A stretch of DNA of 64,000 bases from an uncultured Clostridia bacterium (GCA_948852945.1 CAQPBJ010000004.1:30495-94494); one strand, 5' to 3'; counted from the stretch's first letter, positions 27,749 to 37,504 are shown. Notes: a model not told the origin generated them from the sequence alone. Translations and numbers: made by a program.

Positions 27749-28321
27749 ATGTTAGGGAATTTACTTTCAAATATTAGAGAAAAGAAAGGTTTATCAAAAA
27801 CTAGTATATCTGAGGTAACTGGAATTAATGTTGGTCATTTAACTCATATTGAAAAGGGTGAGCGTAATCCAAGTCAAAAAGCTTTAAGAGATATTTGTAG
27901 AGCTTTGGATATACCATATCAACCTGTTTCATACACATATGACAAAGAACTAACAGAAGAACAAAAACGTTTTAATTTAATCGATTCTGTGCCTTATAAC
28001 ACTGTGCCTTTAGTTACTGGAGTTATGGATATGGTTATTTGTCCTTCATCTATACCTGATGCTTCAATGGCTTTTATTATGCCTGATGATACGATGAAAG
28101 CGTCTGTTCCTAGAGGATCTGTTGTTTTTGTTGAATTAAATACTATTCCAGCTCATCGTGAATTAGGATTATTTAAATATCAAGATTCTATTGTAGTTAG
28201 AAGAGCAATTTATAGAAAATATAAAATTATCTTAAAAGCTGATAATTTACTTACTAAAGATATTATTATTGAAGATGGATCACAACTTACTATTATTGGT
28301 AAAATTCATGTCGAAAATTAA
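27749..28321 (+). CDS. XRE-family regulator with S24-like C-terminal domain (190 aa)
   Basis: Residues 5-60 form a Cro/CI helix-turn-helix (LLSNIREKKGLSKTSISEVTG, IEKGERNPSQKAL). The C-terminal part (about 85-190) resembles the LexA/S24 peptidase fold, but the serine-containing GDSM is PDDTM here and the catalytic lysine position appears to be Arg (VVRRA). Self-cleavage is therefore unlikely, and the domain may serve for dimerisation or sensing. The ribosome site AAGGAG precedes ATG by 7 nt. The gene is divergent from the VanW gene with a palindrome between, so control of both is likely. DNA-binding role: confident; cleavage-deficient reading: moderate. Confidence 0.85.
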   Translation: MLGNLLSNIREKKGLSKTSISEVTGINVGHLTHIEKGERNPSQKALRDICRALDIPYQPVSYTYDKELTEEQKRFNLIDSVPYNTVPLVTGVMDMVICPSSIPDASMAFIMPDDTMKASVPRGSVVFVELNTIPAHRELGLFKYQDSIVVRRAIYRKYKIILKADNLLTKDIIIEDGSQLTIIGKIHVEN

Positions 28322-28441
28322 CATTTATTTTACAATAATATAACATTTAAATGTTTTTTAACCTTTTGAGTATAAAATGTATTGAAACTATTTTTTATTA
28401 TGTTTATAATATTTTTAGCAAATGATAAGGAGTTATTAATT

Positions 28442-28915
28442 ATGGAATTAGTTAAAAATATATTTTTCAATACAGATAAATTGACACCAAATTCAAACAT
28501 AAAAATCTCATATACTGGGAAATTTTTTCAAGACAATTCAAATGAAGTTTATCTTCATTTTGGTTTTGGTTCTGATTGGGAAAACGTTTCAGATGTAAAA
28601 ATGGAAAAATCTGAACTTGGTTTTCAAATTGAAATAAACCTTCCTGAAAATGATTCTTTACGTTTTTGCTTAAAAAATGAAAATGGAGAATGGGATAATA
28701 ATAATGGAGAAAATTATATTTTTCCTATCGAACATATTGAAACTAGTTTAGTAGTTCACGATGAAAATGCTTTTAATTTAGCTTCTCCTAGAAAACTTAG
28801 ACGTTCTTATATTATTTCAAAGAAAATTAAATTAGCTATATATAAGATTATTCATTACTTACCAAAACTTGTTTCAGGAAATTATAAAAAGAAATCTGAA
28901 AATGAAAATATTTAA
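28442..28915 (+). CDS. Small CBM-like protein (157 aa)
   Basis: The ATG after AAGGAG is used; upstream in-frame ATGs lack a ribosome site. Residues about 15-105 look like a starch-binding CBM25/53-type beta-sandwich: KISYTGKFF, EVYLHFGFGSDWENVSDV, a paired FCLKNENGEWDNNNGENY and a closing YIFP. No signal peptide is visible, so it probably acts in the cytoplasm, perhaps on storage glucan. The tail (about 115-157) is basic with an amphipathic stretch. The gene stands alone and ends in a strong terminator. The domain call rests on pattern, not on a search. Confidence 0.6.
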   Translation: MELVKNIFFNTDKLTPNSNIKISYTGKFFQDNSNEVYLHFGFGSDWENVSDVKMEKSELGFQIEINLPENDSLRFCLKNENGEWDNNNGENYIFPIEHIETSLVVHDENAFNLASPRKLRRSYIISKKIKLAIYKIIHYLPKLVSGNYKKKSENENI

Positions 28916-28916
28916 T

Positions 28917-28958
28917 TAAACAGCAGAGCAAAGTTTAATACCTTGCTCTGCTATTTTT
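28917..28958. terminator. Bidirectional terminator
   Basis: AGCAGAGCAA (28922-28931) pairs with TTGCTCTGCT (28943-28952) and is followed by ATTTTT. It separates two converging genes. Confidence 0.8.
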
Positions 28959-29688
28959 ATGTTATTATCCAGCCTCCATTTGGAGATATTACTTGTCCTG
29001 TTGTGAATTCATCTTCTATTAGCCATTTTGCTGTTTTTGCTATATCTAGTGGTTTTCCTATTTTTCCTAAAGGTGTTTGGTTTTCTATTTCTTTTATCTC
29101 TTCTTTAGTAAAATCGGAAATCATTTCTGTATCAATTAATCCTGGTGCTATCGAGTTAACTCTTATATTTGATGGTCCAAGTTCTTTAGCTAATCCTTTT
29201 GTTAATCCATCTATTCCTGCTTTTGTTATTGAATATGCTACTTCGCAAGATGCACCTACTAATCCCCATATTGAAGAAATGTTTATTATACATCCAGATT
29301 TTTCTTGTATCATATATTTTGATACTTCTTGTGACATTGCTATTGCTGAATAAAGATTAGTTTCTATTATTTCTTTTATTTGTTCATCTTTTAAATCTGT
29401 AAATGGTCCCCATACTGAAATTCCAGCATTATTAATTAGTACATCTATTTTTTTATATTTATCTATAGTATATTTAACTAGACTTTGACATTCTTCTCTT
29501 TTCGATACATCTGCTTGAAATATATCTATTTCTATATTTTCTTTTTTTAGCTCTTCTTGTAATTCTTTAGCTTTTTCTTCTGATTTGTTGTAATTTGCTA
29601 TTATTTTGTTTCCTTGTCTTGCTAAATATTCTGCCATGCTTCTTCCTATTCCTCTTGATGCTCCTGTTATAATAATTACTTTTGACAT
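28957..29688 (-). CDS. Short-chain dehydrogenase/reductase, FabG-like (243 aa)
   Basis: Classical SDR of usual length. TGASRGIG (8-15) binds the nucleotide, NNAG lies near 87-90, a serine-rich strand INISSIWG holds the catalytic Ser, and the catalytic pair is in AYSITKAG (about Y152/K156). IRVNSIAPGLIDTEM is the usual strand after the active site. FabG reduces 3-oxoacyl-ACP, but other fab genes are absent here, so the substrate may differ. Start ATG follows GGAG. Monocistronic. Confidence 0.88.
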   Translation of the reverse strand: MSKVIIITGASRGIGRSMAEYLARQGNKIIANYNKSEEKAKELQEELKKENIEIDIFQADVSKREECQSLVKYTIDKYKKIDVLINNAGISVWGPFTDLKDEQIKEIIETNLYSAIAMSQEVSKYMIQEKSGCIINISSIWGLVGASCEVAYSITKAGIDGLTKGLAKELGPSNIRVNSIAPGLIDTEMISDFTKEEIKEIENQTPLGKIGKPLDIAKTAKWLIEDEFTTGQVISPNGGWIIT

Positions 29689-29858
29689 TTTTTCTCCTAT
29701 ACTTGTACTTATTATTTTTTTCTATTATACACTGATTTGAGTTATTTGTATATCTATTTATCTTTGATATGTACTATTTTGTCTAAAAAACTCGCTCTTT
29801 CTATATGTAAAAAAAAGCCAACAATTAAGAGATTATCTCAAAACTGTTGACTTTAAGA

Positions 29859-29934
<76 letters not shown>

Positions 29935-29943
29935 ATATTTAAT

Positions 29944-30018
29944 TGGTGACCCCTACGGGAATCGAACCCATGTCTCCGCCGTGAAAGGGCGATGTCTTAA
30001 CCGCTTGACCAAGGGGCC
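29944..30018 (-). tRNA. tRNA-Glu (TTC anticodon)
   Basis: A 75-nt cloverleaf with encoded CCA. Acceptor GGCCCCT pairs with AGGGGTC; the anticodon loop CTTTCAC gives TTC (Glu). Confidence 0.95.
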
Positions 30019-30021
30019 ATA

Positions 30022-30045
30022 AATCTCAGATTTCCATCTGAGATT
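30022..30045 (-). other. Hairpin between tRNA-Lys and tRNA-Glu
   Basis: AATCTCAG pairs with CTGAGATT between the two tRNAs without a following T-run. It is more likely a processing element of the tRNA precursor than a terminator. Confidence 0.5.
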
Positions 30046-30120
30046 GGTGAGCTATCCGCGACTCGAACGCGGGACAACTTGATTAAAAGTCAAGTGCTCT
30101 ACCACCTGAGCTAATAGCCC
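30045..30120 (-). tRNA. tRNA-Lys (TTT anticodon)
   Basis: A 76-nt cloverleaf with encoded CCA. The anticodon stem CTTGA/TCAAG encloses the loop CTTTTAA, anticodon TTT (Lys, AAA). First gene of the cluster. Confidence 0.95.
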
Positions 30121-30224
30121 ATTAACAGTTGCTTTTATGCAACTGCTTTTATATGATACAACACTTTTCTTTACTTGTCAACATTTTTTCAATATTTTTT
30201 AAAATATTTTTTCACTTTTTATAC

Positions 30225-32105
30225 TTATAATACTATTTTTTTGTAGGTAATATTTTCTTTTTCTAAAATTTCACTTTCTCTATCTGAACATGTGAATATT
30301 AAAACTTGTCTATTTTCTTGGTTTGATAAATATTTTAAGCTTTCTGTCATTCTTTCATTGTCATAATATGAAAAGCTTTCATCCATTATTATTGGCATAT
30401 TTTCTTCTGATATTTCTTTTGTAGCACTTATTCTTAATGCTAAGTATATTAGATCTATGGTTCCTGTACTTAATCTTTCTATAGGCATATATTGTCCATT
30501 TTCTACTTCTATTTGCAAATTATTTTCGCTATCTAGATATAGTTTTGAATATTTTCCTTTTGTTACTTGAACTAAAATATTTTTTAGCTCTTCTATAAAA
30601 TCTGGCGTTATATTTTCTTTCATTTCTTGATATGCATTTTCTATTTCTTGTTTTACCATTTCATATATCTGATTAAGTTCAACTAATTCTTTTTTTTGCT
30701 CATATAGGTTTTCTAATTTTTCGTCTATTTCTACTAAGTAATCTAATTGTTTTAATATATTTTGGTTATCTACTTCTATTGTTTTTTCTGTTATTTTATA
30801 TTCTGTTAATTCTTTTTCTTTTTCACCTATGAATTCCACAATGTTTTCATATTTTGTGGATAATATATCATCTATTATTTCTTCGTCTATTTCTTCAATA
30901 AATTCTTGTTTTATTTCTTGTTCTGCTGTTTGTTCTTGTATTTTTATTTTTTCTTCTTTTTCTTCTATCTCTAACTTTTTCTCTTTGTATTCATCTTCTA
31001 TTTTTGATAGTTCTTCTTCTAATAAATTTTTTTCTTGATATCTTTTTCTATTATTCTTTTTAATTTGTTGTTTTATTTTTTGTTTTTTATTAAATATGAT
31101 TCCAAATATTAATAGTGGAATTATATTTAACAAAATAGCCATATATTTCTTTAAATAGATGCTTAAACTTGTTATAGCAATAATTATTAATATTATTGCT
31201 AAATATCCAAATTTGGAGCTTTTAAATGCTTCTTGCTTACTTTCTTCTAGGTTGCTTATCTTTTCTTCTAATTCTTTTTTTCTGTTTTCATTTTTTAGTA
31301 GATTTTCTTTAGAAATTTTAATTTTTTCTTTTTCTAACTGATTTTTTTCTAAATTTATTTTTTGTTTTCTTAATATTTCTAAAACTGTTTTACTTTCTTC
31401 TAAATCTATTTGTAGATTTTCTTTTTGTGTTGCCATATCATATTTTTGGTCTTCATATATTGATATTTCTTTTCTTTTTGCTTCATTTTCTTCTATTGAT
31501 GTTTCTACTATATTTAGTGGTCTTCCTGTGCTTCTATTGTTTCCAATTTTCTCTAATTGCTCTTTATTTAATTTTTCAATTGCTTTTTTATAGGATGTTG
31601 TTTCACTACCTGTTGAAACTATATTGCTTAATCTTTGAATTATGTTGTTTTTCATTGTGTTGGATAATTTTACATTTTCTTGTTCTGATACACAGCTTGC
31701 TAAAAAATTATCTTCTGTTATTCCTGTTTGTTCGTAGAAAAATAAGCTTTCTTTACTTTTATCTATACCATATTGTTTGGTTACATCATTTTTGTCTTTA
31801 TCATATATTGTAGGCATTTTTTTCTTGAATTCTCTGTATATTTCGTATTCATTATTATTATCTAAAGTATATGTTAATTTTCCTGAGTATTCGTCTTTTT
31901 CCCATGGTTTATATTTATCAAAGTCTGGTATTGTTTTTCCATTTTTGTTTTTTGATATTCCATAAAACATTGATACTATGAATTTTAACAAGGTTGATTT
32001 TCCTGACTCATTTTTTCCTGAAATTATATTTATATTGTCGGAAAACTCTATTTCTGTATTTTCTAATTTTCCAAAACTATTTATTTTCAGTTTTTTTATT
32101 TTCAT
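30225..32105 (-). CDS. AAA ATPase of the SbcC/YhaN type with membrane hairpin (626 aa)
   Basis: The N-terminal Walker A (GKNESGKSTLL, about residues 33-43) and the C-terminal signature region (ERLSTGTIDLIYLALR) with Walker B (MPIIMDESFSYYD) frame long coiled coils. In place of a zinc hook the middle (about 265-310) carries two hydrophobic helices, FGYLAIILIIIAI and MAILLNIIPLLIFGII. This matches the B. subtilis YhaN type. It probably forms a membrane-tethered Mre11-Rad50-like nuclease complex with the gene just upstream, whose stop overlaps this ATG by one base (TAATG). Confidence 0.85.
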   Translation of the reverse strand: MKIKKLKINSFGKLENTEIEFSDNINIISGKNESGKSTLLKFIVSMFYGISKNKNGKTIPDFDKYKPWEKDEYSGKLTYTLDNNNEYEIYREFKKKMPTIYDKDKNDVTKQYGIDKSKESLFFYEQTGITEDNFLASCVSEQENVKLSNTMKNNIIQRLSNIVSTGSETTSYKKAIEKLNKEQLEKIGNNRSTGRPLNIVETSIEENEAKRKEISIYEDQKYDMATQKENLQIDLEESKTVLEILRKQKINLEKNQLEKEKIKISKENLLKNENRKKELEEKISNLEESKQEAFKSSKFGYLAIILIIIAITSLSIYLKKYMAILLNIIPLLIFGIIFNKKQKIKQQIKKNNRKRYQEKNLLEEELSKIEDEYKEKKLEIEEKEEKIKIQEQTAEQEIKQEFIEEIDEEIIDDILSTKYENIVEFIGEKEKELTEYKITEKTIEVDNQNILKQLDYLVEIDEKLENLYEQKKELVELNQIYEMVKQEIENAYQEMKENITPDFIEELKNILVQVTKGKYSKLYLDSENNLQIEVENGQYMPIERLSTGTIDLIYLALRISATKEISEENMPIIMDESFSYYDNERMTESLKYLSNQENRQVLIFTCSDRESEILEKENITYKKIVL

Positions 32106-33178
32106 TATAATACCTCTAATCCTATCTCAATTGCCTTTTCAATAAACTCTTTATCTAAATTTTCATCTTCTTGTTTTTTTAGCATTTTTCTTACAAATAT
32201 ACCTTTTATGTTGTTTTCTTTTTGCAGGCTTTCTATGTCTATTCCTATTTTTGTTTTGTCTTTTATTTTTATAATATTTTCTATTTGCAAAGTCTTTTTT
32301 ATTTCGTCTATATCTATTTTAAAAAATCTTTTTCCTGTTATTATTATTTTATAAAAATTTTCTTCTTTTAATTCTAATTCTTCTATTTGTGTTATTATAT
32401 CTTCATTTGAACTAAAATTTGTTATGTCGATTTCTTTTTCTTCAAATTCTCTTTTATCTACTGGAATAAATTCTACTTCTAATGAGTTTTTTTCTAGTTT
32501 TCCTACTAGCATACCTCTTTGTCCAAGTTCGTCAAATCCTAGACTTACAATTGATCCAGGATAAAAAATTTCTTGATTTTTTTCTTCATTATAATATGGT
32601 TTATGTATGTGTCCTAATGCTATATAATCAAATCCAAGTTTTTTTAATTTGTGGCTTTTTAGTGGGTTATATTCTCTTTCTTCTGTGCTTCCTTCAAGTG
32701 CTCCGTGTGTTAATAATATATTTATGTCTTTTTTATCTTCTATTTTAATTTCTTCTATTTCTGATTCTTTACAATAGAAATCTGTAAATCCATATCCATA
32801 AATATGAGTTTTTTCATCTATGTCTATTTTTTCAATTTTTTCTTTAAATATATGTACATTTTCTGCCCAATTATATGTTGCATAAAAAGAATTTTGTATA
32901 TATGGATCGTGATTTCCTGGTGATATAAATATTTGTGTATTGGGTATTTCTAAAAATAGATTGTTAATGTATTCTATACTAGATTTTTTTATATAATTTT
33001 GTTCATATAAATCTCCTGCTATTAGCAATATTTCGATATTATTTTCTTTTACATAATTAATAATATCTCTCATAGCTTTTCTTTGTTCAATTCTTCTTTT
33101 GGTTGGTAATCCTTCTATTTGTCCTAGGTTATCAAATTTTGCGTCTAAATGAAGGTCTGCTATATGTACAAATTTCAT
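32105..33178 (-). CDS. DNA repair metallophosphoesterase, SbcD/YhaO-like (357 aa)
   Basis: Calcineurin-like nuclease with the motifs in order: HIADLHLDAKF, LLIAGDLYE, ISPGNHDPY, LLTHGALEGS and ALGHIHKPYY, so all metal-binding residues are kept. The C-terminal region resembles the capping domain of SbcD/YhaO. It should provide the nuclease for the adjoining SbcC/YhaN-like ATPase; the genes overlap by one base and are surely co-translated. ATG follows AAGGAG. Confidence 0.9.
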   Translation of the reverse strand: MKFVHIADLHLDAKFDNLGQIEGLPTKRRIEQRKAMRDIINYVKENNIEILLIAGDLYEQNYIKKSSIEYINNLFLEIPNTQIFISPGNHDPYIQNSFYATYNWAENVHIFKEKIEKIDIDEKTHIYGYGFTDFYCKESEIEEIKIEDKKDINILLTHGALEGSTEEREYNPLKSHKLKKLGFDYIALGHIHKPYYNEEKNQEIFYPGSIVSLGFDELGQRGMLVGKLEKNSLEVEFIPVDKREFEEKEIDITNFSSNEDIITQIEELELKEENFYKIIITGKRFFKIDIDEIKKTLQIENIIKIKDKTKIGIDIESLQKENNIKGIFVRKMLKKQEDENLDKEFIEKAIEIGLEVL

Positions 33179-33260
33179 TTTTTCTCCTTAACTATTTTAT
33201 ACTAGTATCTAAATTAATGATAATTGCTTTTATAAATTTTGCTCTTCGCAATCTCCGAAT

Positions 33261-33299
33261 AAAAAAATATCGCTTTGATTATATCAAAACGATATTTTA
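33261..33299 (-). terminator. Terminator of the coupling-protein operon
   Basis: ATATCGCTTTGAT pairs with ATCAAAACGATAT (one G-U). Seven T residues follow on the minus strand. Confidence 0.8.
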
Positions 33300-33325
33300 T
33301 AGTCAATATTTTTCAAACATTTGTT

Positions 33326-35385
33326 TTAGTTATTTACATCATTTAAACTTCCAAATAATTCATCAAATTTTGCTTCTAATTCTTTTTGTATATCTACTAC
33401 TTCTTTTTTAGGTTCTTCTTTTGGTGTTTCTACTGGTTCTAATGGTAGTTCCATAGGTATATCAAAAGGATCTGTAGTTTTATTTTCTTCTTGTTTTGGT
33501 GCTTCTGATTTTATTTCTTTTGGTACCTCTGTTTTTGATGCTTCTTCTTTTGGTTCATCATCACTAAATAAATCATCTAATTGTTCTATTTTTGTTACTT
33601 CTTTTTTCTCCTCATCTTCTACATAAGGGTTATATGGATTATATTTTCTCCATTTTCCTCTATCTACGTCTTCTCTAGTGTTATGATCTACTTGGTAAGG
33701 CTTAATAGTTTTTTCTGTTGAGTATTTATAGTAATAGTACTTTTGAGCTTTTATTGGTTTTATTCCTTTTTCATATATAATACACTCATCTACGTCCATT
33801 CTACGTAGTTCGTCTGCTGTTAGTAATGCTCTTGCCATGTTTTGATCTGATACGCTTTTTCCTTGTTTCCAGTCTTCTCTATCTTTATTTACTGATTCGC
33901 TTTCTCTGAATATTGTTTTTTCTCCTAAAGCCTTAGAGAAATATTCAACTGTTTTTTGTGAGTTACTTCCTAAGAAAAGGTGAGTATCACAGTTACCCAT
34001 GATTGTTTCATAAGATTTATCATAAACCGCTTCTAATTGGTCTAAGTTTTGTAATATAACGCTAAATGAAATTTTTCTACTTCTTGATGTTGATATTTTT
34101 TTATCGAAGTCTGGTATTTTACCGATGTTAGCAAACTCGTCTAGTATGAAATATGTAGGTACTGGAAGTGCTCCTCCGCATTCATCTGCATAGTCATATA
34201 ATTGTTGTATCATTTGTGAGAAGAATATTGTTAATAAGAAATCATATGCAGCGTGTGTATCTGATGATATAACATATACTGCTGTTTTTTCTTTTCCTAT
34301 TTCTTCGAAATCTATTGTATTTGTTGATGTTAATTCTGCTATTTCTCTTGAATCGAATTTACCTAGTTTTGATTGTAATGATGATAGAATTGATCCATAT
34401 GTTTTTTCTGGAGCAATTTCTATAGATTTATAGTTCATTCTAGCTGGGTGGTCAAATGGTAATTGATTCATTAGGTTTGTTAATAAGTTATCTCCACCAT
34501 TGTTATTTGCAGCTCTTACTAGCTCTGCACAGCTTGATAGGTTTTGCTCTTCTACAGGTCTTACTGCTTTTAGATAATATATTAATGCTTTTAATAGCAT
34601 TTCTGCCATATCATCCCAATAAGGGTCAGAAGATTTTACTGATTCTCCTTGTCCTTTAACTATTGTATTTGCTACAACGTCAACGTCTATTTCGTTTTTT
34701 ATATGTAATAAAGGGTTATATCCGTCACTTTTTTGCGGTCTTACTAAGTTTAATACTTTTATTTTATATCCTTTTTCTTTTAAATATCCTGCTGTTTTGT
34801 CGTATAGCTCGCCTTTAGGGTCTGTAAACACGTATGATCCTAGTAATTGGCATGCGTTTGGAATAACGTATGATGCAGATTTACCAGCACCAGATCCGTC
34901 CAACAACTAATACGTTTACGTTTCCTCTTTTATCTACTGGTAAATAATTTTTTTCTGCTAATATTATTCCTTCTTTATTACTTAATACTTTATATTGTTC
35001 TCCATTTGTGCACCAATCGCTTGAACCATTTTCTATTCCGTCATATTCGTGTTTTGGTAATGCTTTAGATATTCCCATTATTACTGCTAACAAGTATACA
35101 AGTGTGAATTTCCAAAGTACTCCGAAGAATTGTCCTTCTGATTCTCCTACTATACATAGCCCTGTGCTTTGAAGTGGTGTAACTATGTATTCGCCTAATG
35201 CTGGGAAAAATACTTCCCAACTTTTATCTCCGCCATGAGCCATTTCCAGCTTCTAATCCTTCTTTTATTGACATTCCCATAGGCGCAACAAATACTATGA
35301 CCAATATTAGCCATAGTATGAACGATACGATTAATTTTCCTTTTATTTTTTTGATGGCTTTAGCAATTTTTTCACCGAATGTCAT
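33326..35385 (-). pseudogene. VirD4/TraG-type coupling ATPase split by two frameshifts
   Basis: Three fragments in successive frames make one T4SS coupling protein of about 685 residues. The first (ATG 35385, after AAGGGTGA) gives MTFGEKIAKAI and a membrane helix, ending at GNGSW. The second starts near 35231 with GGDKSWEVFFP and carries another helix up to VNVLVVG. The third (from 34897) resumes with GSGAGKSASYV (Walker A), YFILDEFANIGKIPDF (Walker B) and SRSRKISFSVILQNLDQL, then an acidic P/E/K-rich tail. Each join needs a skip of one C, and both skipped bases open an in-frame CGG (35232-35230 and 34898-34896). It may be a pseudogene, an assembly error or unusual decoding. Confidence 0.8.
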
Positions 35386-35428
35386 GTTACTTCACCCTTT
35401 TCTTTAGTTATTATTTCAATTTTTCGTT

Positions 35429-35833
35429 CTATCTGTCGCCTTCGTTATTTTGTTCGTATTTCTCTGCAGCACTTTTTTCTACTGCTGCTTGTTCTCTAGA
35501 AGCTCTTTGAGTTTCATTTTCTGGTACTACAGTTGCTCTTTGTGCTCTTCCAACTTGTCTATCAACTACTATTGTTACTCCATTTTCATGTAATTCTGCA
35601 GCTGTAACTGGAATTAGTGAATCTCCTTGTTCCCCTGGTTTGATTCCTTCTCTAATTTCTGGTGCTGGTACTACTGTTGCACTTGTAACGTCTTTTCTTG
35701 TTGTTTCAAATCCAACTGGTGCTACTTCACGTGCATTTGTAGCTATTACTCTACACTCTTCAGTTTTACTCATTAATAATTTAGCTTCTTCTGGAGTTAA
35801 GCGATCTTTACTTTGAGTATTATTCATTTCCAT
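35429..35833 (-). CDS. Hypothetical protein (134 aa) upstream of the coupling protein
   Basis: I do not recognise this protein. It is soluble and low-complexity in parts (VTSATVVPAPE, VGRAQRATVVPENE), rich in A/E/R/T, with a probably disordered C-terminus. The start follows GAAAGGGG. It lies between the 175-aa gene and the coupling ATPase in one operon under the promoter at 36443-36471. Its alanine- and arginine-rich make-up differs from most neighbours. Confidence 0.65.
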   Translation of the reverse strand: MEMNNTQSKDRLTPEEAKLLMSKTEECRVIATNAREVAPVGFETTRKDVTSATVVPAPEIREGIKPGEQGDSLIPVTAAELHENGVTIVVDRQVGRAQRATVVPENETQRASREQAAVEKSAAEKYEQNNEGDR

Positions 35834-35852
35834 TTTCCCCTTTCGCTAGTTT

Positions 35853-36380
35853 CTATCCTTGTTTATCTGTAATTTCGAACATTACGTATGTTTTATTGGC
35901 CTGTAATGTGCATTTTCCTTTTACTTCATTTGTTTTTTCATCAAAGTATAGCTTTGGTTTTACTTCATCTGTAGTATCAGGATCTATTATTGTGATAGGC
36001 CTTTTTAAATTTGGTGTATATTCAAATTCTCTAAATTCTGTTTCATTTTCATTGTATAGTGTTTCAAATTTCATTGGAACTGGAGTGTTAGAAACTCTAA
36101 CTATATTTGTACGCGTTTCTAAAAAGCCATTATTTACAACAACTCGGTCTTTTCCGAATGAGAATATGACTAGTTCGTTTCCTTCTGGTGCAGGATCCAT
36201 TAAAAAGAAGGTTTTCTTTTTATTTTTTCCTATATATTCCTCAGAATATTTTAGTCTTTCTATTGTAAATTTTGGTGATTTGTCTAAAAATTCTTTTTCT
36301 GTTTTATTTACCTTATATATTACAGTGTTTATTGCCTCTGGCTCTGTAATACTAAAGTGTTTTCCGAAAATTTCTTCCAT
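35853..36380 (-). CDS. Hypothetical protein (175 aa), first gene of the coupling-protein operon
   Basis: I do not recognise this protein. It is predicted soluble and beta-rich: KTFFLMDPAPEGNELVIFSF, RVVVNNGFLETRTNIVRV and a final LQANKTYVMFEI. It has no signal peptide. It is preceded by AAGGGG at good distance and by a perfect consensus promoter. Association with secretion rests only on gene order. Confidence 0.65.
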   Translation of the reverse strand: MEEIFGKHFSITEPEAINTVIYKVNKTEKEFLDKSPKFTIERLKYSEEYIGKNKKKTFFLMDPAPEGNELVIFSFGKDRVVVNNGFLETRTNIVRVSNTPVPMKFETLYNENETEFREFEYTPNLKRPITIIDPDTTDEVKPKLYFDEKTNEVKGKCTLQANKTYVMFEITDKQG

Positions 36381-36442
36381 TTTACACCCCTTCTATACAA
36401 AAAAATTGTATTTTATCCTTCGTATAATTAACGTACCTCTCA

Positions 36443-36471
36443 ATTATACTACTTTTTAGTTATTATGTCAA
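36443..36471 (-). promoter_or_regulatory. Consensus promoter of the coupling-protein operon
   Basis: TTGACA (36471-36466), 17 bp, TATAAT (36448-36443) on the minus strand. It lies immediately downstream of the DnaJ-like gene. Confidence 0.8.
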
Positions 36472-36474
36472 CAA

Positions 36475-37368
36475 TTATATACTCTTGATTCTTCTTGGAT
36501 TAAATTTACTTATTTCGTTTAATTTTTTGAATAATTTTAGTTCTTCTTCAGTGGTTGATTTTGGCATCATGATTTTTACCACTGCTATTAAATTTCCTCT
36601 GCCACCTTTTCCGTCTTTGTAGCCTTTTCCTTTTATTGTTATTTTATCTCCGCTTTGAATTCCTTTTGGAATTTCGACTTCTATTTCTTCATCTATACTT
36701 ATTACATTTACTTTAGTACTTAAGGCTGATTCCCATGGTGTTATTAATAAATCTGTGTATAAATCTATTCCTTGTAATTTTAAGTTTGGATTGTCTTTTA
36801 TTTTTACTTTTATAAATAGGTCTCCATTTTTACCGCCGTTTTTTCCTTGCTTTCCTTGACCTATTATTCGTACTTTTTCGTTATTTCTAATTCCTGCTGG
36901 AATTTTTATATCTATTTTTTTGCTTCCATTACCTATAGTTTTAAATTCTAGACTTTTTGTTGCTCCAAAAAAGCTTTCTGCTATAGTAATAGTTATTTCT
37001 GTATTTATGTCTTCGCCTCTTAATATATTATTTTTTTGAACAGTTTCTTTTTCTGTTTTACTTTTTTTCTCTCCAAAAAATAGTCCAAAAAAGTCTTTAA
37101 TTTTAGCATTTTGATATTTTGCACTTTGTTTTTTTCTTCTTCCTATATAGTAGTTCCATAATCTATCATATTTTCTTCTTTGTTTATCATTAGATAATAT
37201 ATTATAGGCTTCTCCTATGTCTTTAAATCTTTCTTCTGCTTTTGGATTATTGCTGTTGACGTCTGGATGGTATTTTTTTGCTAAATCTCTATAAGCATTT
37301 TTTATTTCTTCTATGTGTACTTTATTGCTTTCAAATCCTAATATTTTGTAATAATCCTTGATTATCAT
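36475..37368 (-). CDS. DnaJ-family co-chaperone, CbpA-like (297 aa)
   Basis: The J domain (residues 4-70) has the HPD motif in KKYHPDVNS. There is no zinc-finger region; residues about 115-290 form the two DnaJ C-terminal beta domains (IKIPAGIRNNEKVRI, VEIPKGIQSGDKITI). This is the CbpA/Type II layout, a partner that loads clients on DnaK. ATG follows TTGGAGG. The basic linker (80-110) replaces the usual G/F region. Confidence 0.9.
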   Translation of the reverse strand: MIIKDYYKILGFESNKVHIEEIKNAYRDLAKKYHPDVNSNNPKAEERFKDIGEAYNILSNDKQRRKYDRLWNYYIGRRKKQSAKYQNAKIKDFFGLFFGEKKSKTEKETVQKNNILRGEDINTEITITIAESFFGATKSLEFKTIGNGSKKIDIKIPAGIRNNEKVRIIGQGKQGKNGGKNGDLFIKVKIKDNPNLKLQGIDLYTDLLITPWESALSTKVNVISIDEEIEVEIPKGIQSGDKITIKGKGYKDGKGGRGNLIAVVKIMMPKSTTEEELKLFKKLNEISKFNPRRIKSI

Positions 37369-37504
37369 TTAACATCCTCCAAGATTGGCTAATTTCGTTT
37401 GCATTATATCACAGTTTTTTTTAATTTGAAACAGCTTTTTACTCTTTTTTCGGACTTTTTTTACTTTATTTATTTTTTGTTGTTTTTCTATTTTTGCAAA
37501 TGCA

